NCBI RefSeq assembly: GCF_047324175.1
Contig: NZ_CP178732.1
Location: 5,580,001-5,644,000 of the forward strand
DNA length: 64,000 bases
Source of the DNA: Acerihabitans sp015654925
GTDB lineage: Bacteria; Pseudomonadota; Gammaproteobacteria; Enterobacterales; Enterobacteriaceae
Direction of reading: 5' to 3'
Part shown: in pieces, positions 45,343-53,643 of the stretch
Position numbering within the stretch: the first letter of the stretch is position 1
Layout of the letters: each line of letters begins with the position of its first letter
Notes under the pieces: generated by a model
What the model saw: only the letters and a program-made list of their open reading frames with translations
The model's database searches: none
What the model was told of the DNA's origin: nothing
Translations under genes and position numbers: made by a program

Positions 45343-45403
45343 ATTATGTTTCCTTCTTACGTTATTGGATGTTACCCCCCGGGCTTCGAGGGATGCATGA
45401 CTC

Positions 45404-45416
45404 GCGATTAAATCGC
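45404..45416 (-). promoter_or_regulatory. Candidate OhrR operator upstream of ohr
   Basis: GCGATT-A-AATCGC is a perfect 13-base palindrome about 62 bases before the ohr start, within an AT-rich ohrR-ohr gap. OhrR sites are AT-rich inverted repeats, so this is a fair candidate, but the consensus match is not exact. Confidence 0.4.
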
Positions 45417-45487
45417 TTGCAATATAAAGGCATCAATTAAATCTAGTATAGACCAGGGTCTTTACTTCGTCTTCGCCCCGCCCGCCG

Positions 45488-45949
45488 TTACCACTGCGCC
45501 AATTGAGCGCGCAGCGTTTGCAATTGCCGCTTTATTTCATCAAGCTTATCCGAACTGCAGGCGGTGGCGCACAGCACGTCATCGGGGATGGTCCGCGCCG
45601 TCTCACGCAGCGCCCGCCCGCGCTCGGTCAGGCGGATAATGACCTGGCGCTCGTCCGCGGCTGAACGAAATCGCCCCAGCAGGCCGGCCACTTCCAGACG
45701 CTTAAGCAGCGGGGTCAGCGTAGCGGAATCAAGAAACAGCCGCTCGCCGATTTCGGATACCATGACCTCGTCGCGCTCCCACAGCACCAGCATCACCAGA
45801 TATTGGGGATAAGTGAGATTCAGCTTGGCCAACAGCTTGCGATACACTTTATTCAGCGCCAGGTTTGCCGAGTACAGGGCAAAACAGAATTGCTGATCGA
45901 GGGATAAATGCGTGTCCATCGGCTTTTGATCGTTAGGTTTCGTCTTCAT
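45488..45949 (-). CDS. ohrR: MarR-family peroxide-sensing repressor OhrR
   Basis: 153 residues. The sensing cysteine C22 sits in DQQFCFALYSANLALNKVYR, and the winged helix core LTYPQYLVMLVLWERDEVMVSEIGERLFLDSATLTPLLKRLE is typical of OhrR. Additional cysteines at CATACSS near residue 130 may form the intersubunit disulfide. Oxidation by organic peroxides releases it from the ohr promoter. Start uncertain (ATG 45949 or 45919), neither with a strong ribosome site. Confidence 0.94.
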   Translation of the reverse strand: MKTKPNDQKPMDTHLSLDQQFCFALYSANLALNKVYRKLLAKLNLTYPQYLVMLVLWERDEVMVSEIGERLFLDSATLTPLLKRLEVAGLLGRFRSAADERQVIIRLTERGRALRETARTIPDDVLCATACSSDKLDEIKRQLQTLRAQLAQW

Positions 45950-46142
45950 GGTTCAAGTATAGATAGCGCGCTATAGAATAGCAAGTGACTTTTTAATCCC
46001 GCCTATCGCCCGTCCCATGCGTACAAAAGATGACCGTGCTTTTTTGCTACACATTATAATAGAAGTTAATACAACGGGGTTTTACCAAAATGGTATTATT
46101 GGTAAACAAACTATTACCCTCCTATTTGATGCGCATATAAAT

Positions 46143-47339
46143 ATGGAAGCCTGGAAGCTCAACATTTTTTCCGTCTGGTTAGGCTGTTTTTTTACCGGAC
46201 TGGCCATGAGTCAGATTCTCCCTTTCTTACCTCTGTATGTGGAACAATTGGGTATTCATACCCATGAAGCGCTGAGTATCTGGTCGGGGCTGGTATTCAG
46301 CGCCACGTTTCTGGTCTCGGCGGTGGTGGCGCCGCTGTGGGGCAGTCTGGCGGATCGCAAAGGACGCAAGTTGATGCTGCTGCGGGCGTCATTGGGCATG
46401 GCGGTGGTGATTGCCCTGCAGGGTTTTGTCAGTAACGTCTACCAATTATTCCTGCTGCGGGCCTTGATGGGGTTGACCTCGGGCTATATTCCCAACGCCA
46501 TGGCGCTGGTGGCTTCCCAGGTCCCGCGCGAAAAAAGCGGCTGGGCGCTCGGCACCCTCTCCACCGGCCAGGTGGCCGGGGTGATAGTCGGCCCGCTGCT
46601 CGGCGGTTTTATGGCCGATCATCTTGGTTTGCGCGTGGTGTTCCTGGTAACCTCCGCGCTGATGTTCGTCAGCTTTCTGGTGACCCTGTTCCTGATAAAG
46701 GAACGGGTGGTGAACGTCAAAAAAGCCGATCGGTTGAATGGCCGGGCGATCTTCCATTCGCTGCCCTACCCTGGATTGATCTTCAGCCTATTTATCACCA
46801 CCATGATGATCCAATTGACCAACAGCTCCATTAGCCCGATCCTGACCTTGTTCATCAAGGATATTTCGGGCGATACCGGCAATCTGGCCTTTATCAGCGG
46901 GGTGATCGCCGCCGTACCGGGCGTGTCGGCGCTAATGGCCGCACCGCGCCTGGGCCAACTGGGCGATCGCATCGGCACTTCGCGCATCCTGATGACGGCC
47001 ATGGTATGCAGCATCGTGCTGTTCTGTTTCATGGCCTGGGTGAAAACCCCGTTCCAGCTGGGCGTGCTGCGCTTCTTATTAGGTTTTACCGACGGCGCGC
47101 TCATGCCCGCGGTACAAACGCTGTTGGTAAAATATTCCAACGATCGGGTAACCGGGCGGATCTTCGGTTATAACCAATCGTTTATGTATATGGGTAACGT
47201 CGTCGGCCCGCTCATAGGCTCCAGCGTATCGGCGGTGCTGGGCTTTCGCTTTGTCTTTTTGTTTACGGCGGTGATGGTGCTGATCAATACGGTGCAGCTC
47301 TGGTCTGGTTTCCGTAAACTGCCGGCCAAATCCGGTTAA
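46143..47339 (+). CDS. mdtG: MFS drug/proton antiporter, MdtG-like
   Basis: 398 residues, about 12 membrane helices. Motif A GSLADRKGRKLMLLR between helices 2 and 3, VPREKSGWALGTLSTGQ and the C-terminal GRIFGYNQSF match E. coli MdtG (408 residues), which exports fosfomycin and deoxycholate. The ATG at 46143 gives MEAWKLNIFSVWLGCFFTG; the frame is open 42 codons upstream but that part is AT-rich and non-conserved. Divergent from ohrR. Confidence 0.88.
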   Translation: MEAWKLNIFSVWLGCFFTGLAMSQILPFLPLYVEQLGIHTHEALSIWSGLVFSATFLVSAVVAPLWGSLADRKGRKLMLLRASLGMAVVIALQGFVSNVYQLFLLRALMGLTSGYIPNAMALVASQVPREKSGWALGTLSTGQVAGVIVGPLLGGFMADHLGLRVVFLVTSALMFVSFLVTLFLIKERVVNVKKADRLNGRAIFHSLPYPGLIFSLFITTMMIQLTNSSISPILTLFIKDISGDTGNLAFISGVIAAVPGVSALMAAPRLGQLGDRIGTSRILMTAMVCSIVLFCFMAWVKTPFQLGVLRFLLGFTDGALMPAVQTLLVKYSNDRVTGRIFGYNQSFMYMGNVVGPLIGSSVSAVLGFRFVFLFTAVMVLINTVQLWSGFRKLPAKSG

Positions 47340-47431
47340 ATCCACGGATAACGACCGCCCATTTGTACCACCATGATGCCTGCGCAAATCGCCACGAAAA
47401 ATAAAAATACCAGTAATATCCGGGTCATCAT
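47336..47431 (-). CDS. Putative 31-residue single-pass membrane protein
   Basis: On the minus strand ATG-ATG opens a 31-codon frame: MMTRILLVFLFFVAICAGIM then VVQMGGRYPWI. It is preceded by GAGGAGAGGA, an excellent ribosome site. Residues 4-23 form one membrane helix. The stop codon overlaps the mdtG stop by 3 bases, so it is convergent with mdtG. I do not recognise a family. The strong ribosome site and hydrophobic helix make it a plausible small gene. Confidence 0.5.
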   Translation of the reverse strand: MMTRILLVFLFFVAICAGIMVVQMGGRYPWI

Positions 47432-47603
47432 TCCTCTCCTCTTGATGAATACTGCATTATGACCAAAGAGTCGGGCCGCTTGCGCGCCTGGCGCCTTGCC
47501 AACTGACAGTTGACCCGCGTGGGCGCGTAGAAGTTCAACCCTGCCTGTTTTTTAACCAGCCTAGCCATTAACTATAGACGCGCTGTTCGAACCTGGGAAA
47601 ACC

Positions 47604-47627
47604 ACCGCCGAAAATAGGCGGTTTTTT
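47604..47627 (+). terminator. Rho-independent terminator downstream of mdtG
   Basis: ACCGCC-GAAAATA-GGCGGT followed by TTTTT. It lies 265 bases after mdtG, with no other gene on the plus strand between. Confidence 0.75.
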
Positions 47628-47644
47628 GAGCGAGCACGCACGTT

Positions 47645-47668
47645 AAAAGACCGGCGTAGCCGCCGGTC
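47645..47668 (-). terminator. Terminator downstream of the nitroreductase-like gene
   Basis: Minus strand: GACCGGCG-GCTA-CGCCGGTC then TTTT; 8-bp stem, about 30 bases after the stop of the gene at 47697. Confidence 0.8.
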
Positions 47669-47696
47669 TTAGCGAATTAATCTCTGTTTTGATTCC

Positions 47697-48296
47697 TTAT
47701 TTGAGAATGCGAAAACGTTCTTCATCGGAGATAAATGTTTTTTCGCCCGCCGGCTGTTCAATGGAGCCAAACGGCATTTGCGCGCGCAGCTTCCAGCTAT
47801 CGGGTAGCTGCCAGGTGCTTTTGACTTCACCGTCGATTAACGGATTGTAATGCTGCAGCGAGGCGCCAATACGTTCCTGCGCCAAGGTGGACCAAACGGC
47901 AAACTGGGCGATACCGGTGGAATGCTCCGACCAAATGGGAAAATTATCGGCATAGGCGACAAATTGCTTTTGCAAAACATCAATAACTTTGGTGTCTTCA
48001 AAAAACAGCACCGTGCCGAAGCCGGCGGCAAAGGAGGCCAGCTTGTTTTCAGTGGCGGCAAAGGACTCGGCGGGAACAATCTTCCTCAGCGTCTCTTTGA
48101 CGATATTCCATAATTTTTCATGCTGCTGGCCAAACAGCACTACAACGCGAGAGCTTTGGGAATTAAAAGACGAAGGGCTGTGCTTCACGGCTTCCTTCAC
48201 CAGAGCGGCAATCTGATCTTCGGACAGCGTAATATTTTTACCGATGGCATAAATCGACCGGCGGGCCTTGATGACGTCCAGAAAAGCGTTGCTCAT
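47697..48296 (-). CDS. Nitroreductase-family protein, Frm2/Hbn1 type
   Basis: 199 residues. Begins MSNAFLDVIKARRSIYAIGKN, the R-R-S-(I/V)-Y-x-(L/I) signature of Frm2-like nitroreductases, followed by KHSPSSFNSQSSRVVVLFG and ...ERIGASLQHYNPLID. These FMN enzymes reduce nitroaromatics and respond to lipid or oxidative stress. AGGAG precedes the ATG at 48296. Divergent from the cupin gene; the 230-base gap holds both promoters. Confidence 0.9.
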   Translation of the reverse strand: MSNAFLDVIKARRSIYAIGKNITLSEDQIAALVKEAVKHSPSSFNSQSSRVVVLFGQQHEKLWNIVKETLRKIVPAESFAATENKLASFAAGFGTVLFFEDTKVIDVLQKQFVAYADNFPIWSEHSTGIAQFAVWSTLAQERIGASLQHYNPLIDGEVKSTWQLPDSWKLRAQMPFGSIEQPAGEKTFISDEERFRILK

Positions 48297-48528
48297 GGGA
48301 CTACTCCTGTTAGAAAGGGATTAACAAAACGGTGCAAACCATGCCGAATTGTTCACCGGTTAGCTTATGCCTTGATCGGGGGCTCTGTAAATCACTCGCA
48401 TCATCCCCATGATTAACTATGCTGATATAACTTATTGCTAATATTTATAATAATCGTCGCCCGGCACGGTACGAGGTCCGGACGCACACTCGGTCACAGC
48501 GTCATTTAGGCGAACAGGAGTCATTAAC

Positions 48529-49047
48529 ATGACAATAGAAACCCTGAATCTGCAGGAGCCGGTAGGGGGTGTACCGAACAATCCGCTGCCCGTGGTAATT
48601 TATCGCAACGTTATTCCGGCTGAAACCGCCGATCCGGCGGATTGGCTGGAACAACATCTTGCCGCTAACGACTGGCCGGCCCAATGGCGGTATATCATCT
48701 ATGACTTCACCCATTTCCATTCCAATTGCCATGAACTTCTTGGCGTCTACGCCGGCCAATCCCGGGTACAACTGGGCGGCGAAACCGGGCCGATCGTGGA
48801 ATTAACCAAAGGCGACGTGGTGCTGGTGCCGGCCGGCGTCGGACACAAAGCGCTGGAATCCAGCAAGGATTTCATGGTTGTCGGCGCTTACCCCCGGGGA
48901 ATGAGCGCCGATTTATGCCGCGACAATCCCGCCAAACTGGCGTCGCTGCAGCGGCATATCGGCCAGGTGCCCATGCCGTCCACCGACCCGATAACCGGCG
49001 GGCACGGCGGCATCACCACGCTTTGGCACAATCCCGAGCAAGCCTGA
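48529..49047 (+). CDS. Cupin-domain protein (YjlB-like)
   Basis: 172 residues. Single cupin: HFHSNCHELLGVYAGQSRVQLGG gives the metal-binding H-x-H-like/E pattern and VVLVPAGVGHKAL the second motif with histidine. C-terminal GGHGGITTLWH extension as in YjlB-type proteins. Function unknown; may be a metal-dependent small-molecule dioxygenase or isomerase. A VOC gene follows 46 bases later, probably in the same transcript. Confidence 0.85.
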   Translation: MTIETLNLQEPVGGVPNNPLPVVIYRNVIPAETADPADWLEQHLAANDWPAQWRYIIYDFTHFHSNCHELLGVYAGQSRVQLGGETGPIVELTKGDVVLVPAGVGHKALESSKDFMVVGAYPRGMSADLCRDNPAKLASLQRHIGQVPMPSTDPITGGHGGITTLWHNPEQA

Positions 49048-49093
49048 ACCACCATCGTCAATGCCCTATGGGGTCATTCCGCAGGAGGATATT

Positions 49094-49489
49094 ATGTCCC
49101 GAGTACAGGCAGTAGATCATTTAGTTGTCAGCGTCAGCGATTTCGCCGCCTCAAAACAATTTTACAGCGGCTTATTCGCATTTCTTGGCTTTGAGGTGAT
49201 GGATGAAATGAGCGGCGCAATGGGCTGGAGCAACGGCAATACGCGCTTTTGGATTTACCAGGCCGACGAGCAGGGAAAAAAACAGGCATATCGCAAGGGC
49301 GACGTAGGGTTTCACCATTATGCCTGGTCCTTGAACAGCCGGCAGGATGTTGATGAGCTGCAAGTATGGCTGGAAGAAAACAAGGTCCGGATAGTCGACC
49401 CCGCCGGCGAATACTATGAGGATTATTACGCGGTGTTTTTCCTTGACCCTGACGGTATGAAGCTTGAGGGCATGCACTACGGTAAATAA
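49094..49489 (+). CDS. Glyoxalase/bleomycin-resistance (VOC) family protein
   Basis: 131 residues from the ATG at 49094 behind AGGAGG; an upstream frame start at 49061 has no ribosome site. HLVVSVSDFAASKQFYSGLFAFLGFEV is the N-terminal beta-alpha-beta module; VGFHHYAWSL and FFLDPDGMKLEGM the second, with candidate metal ligands H, H, E. Substrate unknown. Confidence 0.9.
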   Translation: MSRVQAVDHLVVSVSDFAASKQFYSGLFAFLGFEVMDEMSGAMGWSNGNTRFWIYQADEQGKKQAYRKGDVGFHHYAWSLNSRQDVDELQVWLEENKVRIVDPAGEYYEDYYAVFFLDPDGMKLEGMHYGK

Positions 49490-50339
49490 TTCGCCGGCGG
49501 CAAGCACGGCGCTAGATATAATTGCTCAGGTGATCATCACGAACGGCGGGCACGCCGCTCCCCAGCGGCGGGGCAGCGTGCCGAGCCTCCCGCTGATGTC
49601 CTTTATTATGCACCGCGGGCAGGTCGGACTTATTTCCCTGGCGGGGCCTTACCCGGAAAATCCTGATAGAAGGCTCAAAATAATCGGGAAAGCCGGTAAA
49701 CGCGGTAAGTTTAATATAGACCACCGGCTCGTTGCTATATATTGGGCGATTCGCCGAATTTTTGTCTGGGCCGGCCAGGCGTGGCGCTACGTTGTTGACC
49801 CCCGCCACGCGTCCCAAGGAAGATTCTCTGATAAAATTATACTTGGACTCGTCCCGCGAATAACCCCCGCATGGAAAACAAATGTGAAAACAGCATAATT
49901 TCCCCGACATAACTCCACCTCCTGGGCTGCTATAAAATATTACCTCTCGCCAATTTACGCCTCATATTATTAATATACTCAAACATATATAGCGATATTC
50001 AATTCACTTCGAAAAATTATTTAATAAAAATATAAAATGCCAAAAATATATTTATAAATAAACGGCCAAAACTTGACGATACGTTTTTCCTATTAACATA
50101 AACATAACGTAAGGGTCATCTTTTCCCTAACTCTTTCCTGGAACCCAGGGTTAAAAAGTTTATTACCTATGTCGTTAATCATTCGATAGATTATTAAAGA
50201 TACTTATGCTGAGGTTATTTATTGACGTCTCACGATCGCCCGCGCTAATACGCGGCCGCAGTTGGTTAAAAATTAAACCACCAACGTCCGGCGAGTGGAC
50301 CATACTTGGAGAGAGCCAACCTAAACTGAGGACATCTTG
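49490..50339. other. 850-bp region without a convincing gene
   Basis: The first 400 bases have coding-like composition and a GC-rich hairpin near 49552-49585 (CACGCCGC ... GCGGCGGGGCAGCGTG), but every frame of useful length lacks a ribosome site, conserved look or start. The remaining part (49910-50200) is strongly AT-rich. It could hold a decayed gene or a mobile-element remnant. Confidence 0.5.
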
Positions 50340-50696
50340 ATGAAAGAGATAGGCGCAAACGGTCAGGTCGACTATGTAGAGTTTAACGTCAGTGATATCG
50401 AGCGGACCAAAAAATTCTATGGTTCGGTGTTTAACTGGGCATTTACCGATTATGGCCCGACCTATACGGAATTTTTCGACGGCCGCATCAACGGCGGTTT
50501 TACCTCCACCGAAGCCGTAACGTCCCCCGGCGGGCCGCTGGTGATATTTTACGCCAGCGACCTGCCGGGCACGCAGAAAAAACTGGAAGCCGCCGGCGCG
50601 GAAATCGTCAAGCCCATATTCGCCTTCCCGGGCGGGCAGCGCCTGCATTTTAAAGATCCGGACGGTTATATATTGGGAGTATGGACCGAAGATTGA
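50340..50696 (+). CDS. VOC-family (glyoxalase-like) protein
   Basis: 118 residues from the ATG at 50340, preceded by GAGGACATCTTG. VDYVEFNVSDIERTKKFYGSVFNW and LPGTQKKLEAAGAEIVKPIFAFPGGQRLHFKDPDGYILGVW give a complete single VOC domain with the C-terminal F-x-D-P-D-G-x-x-x-x-V-W signature. Substrate unknown; other members of the group act on methylglyoxal, antibiotics or catechols. Stands alone in its transcript. Confidence 0.9.
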   Translation: MKEIGANGQVDYVEFNVSDIERTKKFYGSVFNWAFTDYGPTYTEFFDGRINGGFTSTEAVTSPGGPLVIFYASDLPGTQKKLEAAGAEIVKPIFAFPGGQRLHFKDPDGYILGVWTED

Positions 50697-50879
50697 TTCC
50701 CCCCATCCCGGCACGGCGGAAAAGGGATTGCCCCGCCGTGTCCCGCCCGCTCCGCGGGCTCGGCCAAAAGCAGTTTTGGCAACCGGTCCCGAAACAGCCA
50801 CATCATGTCCGATTATGTCCTGTCTATTATCCCACCCCTTTGACACTATAGCGCCATCGCAATCACCAGGAGTCTTGAA

Positions 50880-51440
50880 ATGGCACATAGCGCATTATTG
50901 ATCGTTGACGTCCAGCTATCCTTCCTGCATCGTCCCTTTTGGTCGGAAAACGATATCCCGGCCTTTCAGCAAGCATTATTATCCCTGATTGAGGGATGCC
51001 GCCGGCATGATGTGGCGCTGGTGGATATTTTACATAACAGCGGCGACGGACCGTTCAGCCTTGCGTCGGGACTGGTGAAGCGCATGCCGTTCCTGACCCA
51101 TACGGCGGACGTGACATTGATTAAACATGTTCATAATGCCTTGACCGATTCCGGGCTGCATCAATGGCTCCAGGAGCGGGAAATCGGGCATTTAATTATC
51201 GCCGGAATGCGTACCGAGCAGTGCTGTGAAACCACCGCCAGGGTCGCCTCGGATCTGGGCTATCGGGTGACGTTCGTGACCGAAGCGACGCTGACCTTTC
51301 CCATGACCCATGGCGGCCGGACATTGAGCGCAGCGGAATTGAAACATCACACCGAAACGGTACTGGTCGATCGTTTTGCCGATATTCGCACCGTGGCCGA
51401 GTGCCTGGCCGAACTGGCGGACAGTACCAAAGCATCGTAA
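50880..51440 (+). CDS. Isochorismatase-like cysteine hydrolase
   Basis: 186 residues. Catalytic set D10 (LLIVDVQ), K82 (TLIKHVHNAL) and C115 (GMRTEQCCETTARVASDLGYRV), with FVTEATLTF closing the fold. Such enzymes act on amides such as nicotinamide or ureido-acids, or on isochorismate. The regulator of GlxA type 39 bases downstream suggests a joint operon controlled by the substrate. Confidence 0.9.
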   Translation: MAHSALLIVDVQLSFLHRPFWSENDIPAFQQALLSLIEGCRRHDVALVDILHNSGDGPFSLASGLVKRMPFLTHTADVTLIKHVHNALTDSGLHQWLQEREIGHLIIAGMRTEQCCETTARVASDLGYRVTFVTEATLTFPMTHGGRTLSAAELKHHTETVLVDRFADIRTVAECLAELADSTKAS

Positions 51441-51478
51441 AAAGGCGCCGGGCCCGGCAGTAGGCAGGAGTAACCGCA

Positions 51479-52393
51479 ATGCGTGACGTATTCTTTTTGG
51501 TATTACCCGGCGTGATGTCGCTGGACCTGACCGGCCCGGCGGAAGTGCTGACCCTGGCGGGCGCTTTCCGGCTGCACTACTGTGGCCCGCAGGAAGAAAT
51601 CCCCACGTCCACCGGCATGACCATCAGCCGTATCGCGCCATTGCCAGGGGATTTGCCGCCGCAAAGCATTGTGGTGATCCCCGGAGTGACCGATTCCCGC
51701 CACCAGTTGGACAGTGCGCCGGCGCTGGCGGCGCAGCAATGGCTGCAGGCGCATCGCGACGCCTTCCACAACCAACTGTGGACCCTGGTATGCGTTTGCT
51801 CCGGCTCGCTGCTTGCCGGACGGGCCGGGTTATTGGACGGCTACCGCTGCACTTCGCACCATAATATCCTGGCGCGCCTGCGCGAACAGGCGCCCGGCGC
51901 ACTGGTGAAAGACAACCGGATTTTTGTGGAAGATCGCGGGATATTCACCAGCGCCGGCATTACCGCCGGCATCGATTTGGCCCTTTATCTGGTGGGCCAG
52001 TTTGTTGGCCCTCGGCAAGCCATGGAAGTCGCCCGGGAGATGGTGGTCTATTTTCGGCGCGGGGGCGACGATGCGCAACTTTCGCCCTGGCTGCGCCATC
52101 GCAACCATCTGCATCCGGCGGTGCACCGGGCGCAGGATATCCTGGCCAAGGAGCCGGAGGCCGAGTGGCAACTGGATCAACTGGCCAGCCAGGTATTTAT
52201 GAGCAGCCGCCATCTTACCCGCCTGTTCCGGGAACATCTGGGACTTAGCGTTCGGGAGTATCACGAACAGCTGCGCCTGGCGGTAGCGCAACAACGTTTA
52301 CAGCAGGGCTTGGGCATCGAAAAATCGGCCCTGGCCGCCGGTTTTTCGTCCAGCCGCCAACTGCGGCGGGCGCAGCAGCGCTGGCAGGCATAA
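51479..52393 (+). CDS. GlxA-type AraC-family regulator with DJ-1/PfpI-like domain
   Basis: 304 residues. N-terminal DJ-1/PfpI (class I glutamine amidotransferase-like) domain (about 1-165; VFFLVLPGVMSLDLTGPAEVL..., VCVCSGSLLAGRAGLLDG with the nucleophile-elbow position) and C-terminal AraC double HTH (about 205-300; VFMSSRHLTRLFREHLGLSVREYHEQLRL). Likely regulates the preceding hydrolase gene. AGGAG before the ATG. Confidence 0.92.
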   Translation: MRDVFFLVLPGVMSLDLTGPAEVLTLAGAFRLHYCGPQEEIPTSTGMTISRIAPLPGDLPPQSIVVIPGVTDSRHQLDSAPALAAQQWLQAHRDAFHNQLWTLVCVCSGSLLAGRAGLLDGYRCTSHHNILARLREQAPGALVKDNRIFVEDRGIFTSAGITAGIDLALYLVGQFVGPRQAMEVAREMVVYFRRGGDDAQLSPWLRHRNHLHPAVHRAQDILAKEPEAEWQLDQLASQVFMSSRHLTRLFREHLGLSVREYHEQLRLAVAQQRLQQGLGIEKSALAAGFSSSRQLRRAQQRWQA

Positions 52394-52413
52394 TTGCGCG
52401 GAAATAACCAAAA

Positions 52414-53424
52414 TCAGCTCACCCAGCGGCGGATATCCAGCTTGCTTAAGCCCACCGCCAGCAGCAGGCTTAATGCCAGGGTGACGATAAAAATATATAC
52501 AATATCCAGCGGCGGATACGCTTTGACATCCAGCCCATGGGTACGCATGTAATGAATAATAAACGCATGAAAGCCATAAATCGCCAGCGAATAACGGGAT
52601 ATCAGGCGCAACGGCGGGTATGAACGACGGCAGCACGTTTGCTTAAATAAAATAAAGAGCGCTACCGCGCCGACGAATACCAGCGGGCCGCAATACAGAT
52701 AATAGGTGTCGGCAAAATCGCCGTTGATAATCAGCTGTTTTTTGGTGCCGACCGCCACTAGCGCCGCAGTAATAACAAATACCGCCGCCGCCAGGAAGGG
52801 AATCATTTTGCCTGGTAAATCCAACATGCCGATGGCGCGCCCTAAAATGGCATATAAAATGTAGTAAAAGGTGTCGCCGCCGATAAACAGGTTAACCGGT
52901 AAAAGCGTCATTCTCCCCAGATGCAATGGGACGGTATTGGGGTTGGCCACCACCGCCAGCAGCAGGATGGCGGCGGTGATGTAACCGGCGGAAACCGGTT
53001 TTACCTGCACCAGGGGGGACAAGAGATAGATAACGATAACCGCGTAGAAAAACCACAGATGATAAAAAATCGGTTTCTGCAACATTCCTTCCAGCGCCAG
53101 CTTGACGTTAATCGGCGTAAACAGGGTCATATATAACAGCCCGACCAAGCTATAAAACAGCAGGCACAGGCCCACGCGCAGAAAATGTTTTTTACCGGCC
53201 GGCCTTTCGCCAAAAAACAAAAATCCCGAAATCATAAAAAAAAGCGGAACCGCAACGCGGGACGCGGAATTAAGTACATTGGCCAATAGCCAATTATACT
53301 CGCCGATCTCCATGCCATGGGTAACATAAAAAGTCGTGGTATGGATCATTATCACCATCATGCAGGCCAGGGCGCGCAGATTATCTATCCAAAAAATTCT
53401 TTTATTGCCGTCCACCACCGTCAT
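52414..53424 (-). CDS. wecH: O-acetyltransferase WecH (acyltransferase 3 family)
   Basis: 336 residues from the ATG at 53424; the 8 residues upstream depend on a TTG and are not conserved. Begins KRIFWIDNLRALACMMVIMIHTTTFYVTHG, with NVLNSASRVAVPLFFMISGFLFFGER and FADTYYLYCGPLVFVGAVAL, closely like E. coli WecH (YiaH, 331 residues), the enterobacterial common antigen acetyltransferase. About ten membrane helices. Gap to the upstream region 53425-53643 contains a terminator. Confidence 0.94.
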   Translation of the reverse strand: MTVVDGNKRIFWIDNLRALACMMVIMIHTTTFYVTHGMEIGEYNWLLANVLNSASRVAVPLFFMISGFLFFGERPAGKKHFLRVGLCLLFYSLVGLLYMTLFTPINVKLALEGMLQKPIFYHLWFFYAVIVIYLLSPLVQVKPVSAGYITAAILLLAVVANPNTVPLHLGRMTLLPVNLFIGGDTFYYILYAILGRAIGMLDLPGKMIPFLAAAVFVITAALVAVGTKKQLIINGDFADTYYLYCGPLVFVGAVALFILFKQTCCRRSYPPLRLISRYSLAIYGFHAFIIHYMRTHGLDVKAYPPLDIVYIFIVTLALSLLLAVGLSKLDIRRWVS

Positions 53425-53578
53425 CCCAATCCCCGCGAGCCAATCCAACGCTTGATCTTCAATAACTTAAAAATAGGCTATAGATGCGTAAAGCGGGATG
53501 CAAAGTTAAAATGAATTATCAGAATGTGCCGATCGCCGGTCCGGGGGTTGCGCATACCTTAAAATGCTTGCAAAATAG

Positions 53579-53617
53579 CCCGCCAATGCTGAAGGCATTG
53601 GCGGGATTTATTTTTTT
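53579..53617 (+). terminator. Terminator-type hairpin in front of mdfA
   Basis: 11-bp perfect stem CCCGCCAATGC/GCATTGGCGGG, 5-base loop, then ATTTATTTTTTT. It stands about 30 bases before the mdfA ATG, in the plus direction, with no gene upstream on that strand. It may be a leader attenuator or the end of a short RNA. Confidence 0.8.
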
Positions 53618-53643
53618 ATCTTTATATTTCATATGGTTAAAAT

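Noticed and set aside
49512..49910. 132-codon minus-strand frame in the gap between the two VOC genes
   Set aside because: No ribosome site, mixed composition and no recognisable motif; treated as non-coding.
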